From the NCBI GenBank assembly GCA_024278565.1, contig JAJRSY010000244.1, positions 1-5,447 of the forward strand: DNA of 5,447 nucleotides, written 5' to 3'. Shown piece after piece: positions 5,438 to 5,447 of this stretch (its first letter is position 1; each line of letters opens with the position of its first letter). The notes beneath the pieces were generated by a model that ran no database searches, was not told the origin of the DNA, and worked only from the letters and a program-made list of their open reading frames with translations. The stretch comes from Bacteroidota bacterium (GTDB lineage Bacteria; Bacteroidota; Bacteroidia; Flavobacteriales; Flavobacteriaceae). The translations under genes and the position numbers were made by a program.

Positions 5438-5447
5438 GCCTTGCCCG

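Larger units (their letters stand above)
5015..5447. other. 433-bp repeat-rich intergenic region
   Basis: After the GH3 fusion no gene is visible to the window end. The region is almost wholly made of repeats: hexamer repeats with a GC-rich hairpin (5032-5110), a MITE-like element (5129-5299), a second GC-rich hairpin (5349-5371), a 12-bp palindrome (5384-5395) and a 40-nt near-palindrome (5398-5437). A frame starting inside the end of the GH3 gene (5007-5195) covers only repeat sequence and is not credible. The next gene, expected from family synteny to be bshA, lies beyond the window. Confidence 0.75.

Overview
The window looks like chromosomal DNA from a marine-type member of the Flavobacteriaceae (Bacteroidota). 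The grounds are protein-level resemblance recalled from memory, AT-rich leaders without Shine-Dalgarno sequences, and intergenic repeats of kinds common in this family. No database search was possible.

Layout. (1) Positions 1-179, minus strand: the N-terminal part of a DDE-type transposase running off the left edge, apparently broken by a one-base deletion near codon 13. (2) 243-1034, plus: a CCG-domain (Fe-S)-binding protein related to heterodisulfide reductase subunit B and to the C-terminal half of FadF/EMO-type ETF:quinone oxidoreductases. (3) 1035-1510: a 476-bp gene-free stretch with a degenerate GC-rich repeat and two hairpins sharing the core GGCTTTAGCC. (4) 1511-1993, plus: a conserved 160-residue flavobacterial protein that databases often label 'ABC transporter ATPase', although it has no ATPase motif. 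(5) 2102-5014, plus: a large exported fusion of a NagZ-type GH3 beta-N-acetylglucosaminidase, a GH3 C-terminal domain and a class C beta-lactamase/PBP-like serine hydrolase. (6) 5015-5447: a gene-free stretch packed with repeats: TTCAAA hexamers, two copies of a GC-rich GCCTGCC/GGCAGGC repeat, a 171-bp MITE-like element with 18-bp perfect terminal inverted repeats, and a 40-nt near-perfect palindrome.

How the genes relate. All three intact genes point the same way, and to my knowledge this order is conserved in Flavobacteriaceae, usually with a membrane 4Fe-4S dicluster protein upstream of the CCG gene and bshA downstream of the GH3 fusion. Neither neighbour is visible here. The transposase fragment sits where the 4Fe-4S partner would be expected, and repeats fill the spaces between genes. 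The CCG protein probably belongs to electron transfer from ETF or a dehydrogenase to quinone. The GH3 fusion probably works on peptidoglycan fragments in the periplasm. No functional link between them can be read from the sequence. I see no CRISPR array, RNA gene, toxin-antitoxin pair or defence system. The novelty lies in the intergenic elements, the domain fusion with its four-cysteine cluster, and the uncharacterised 160-residue protein.
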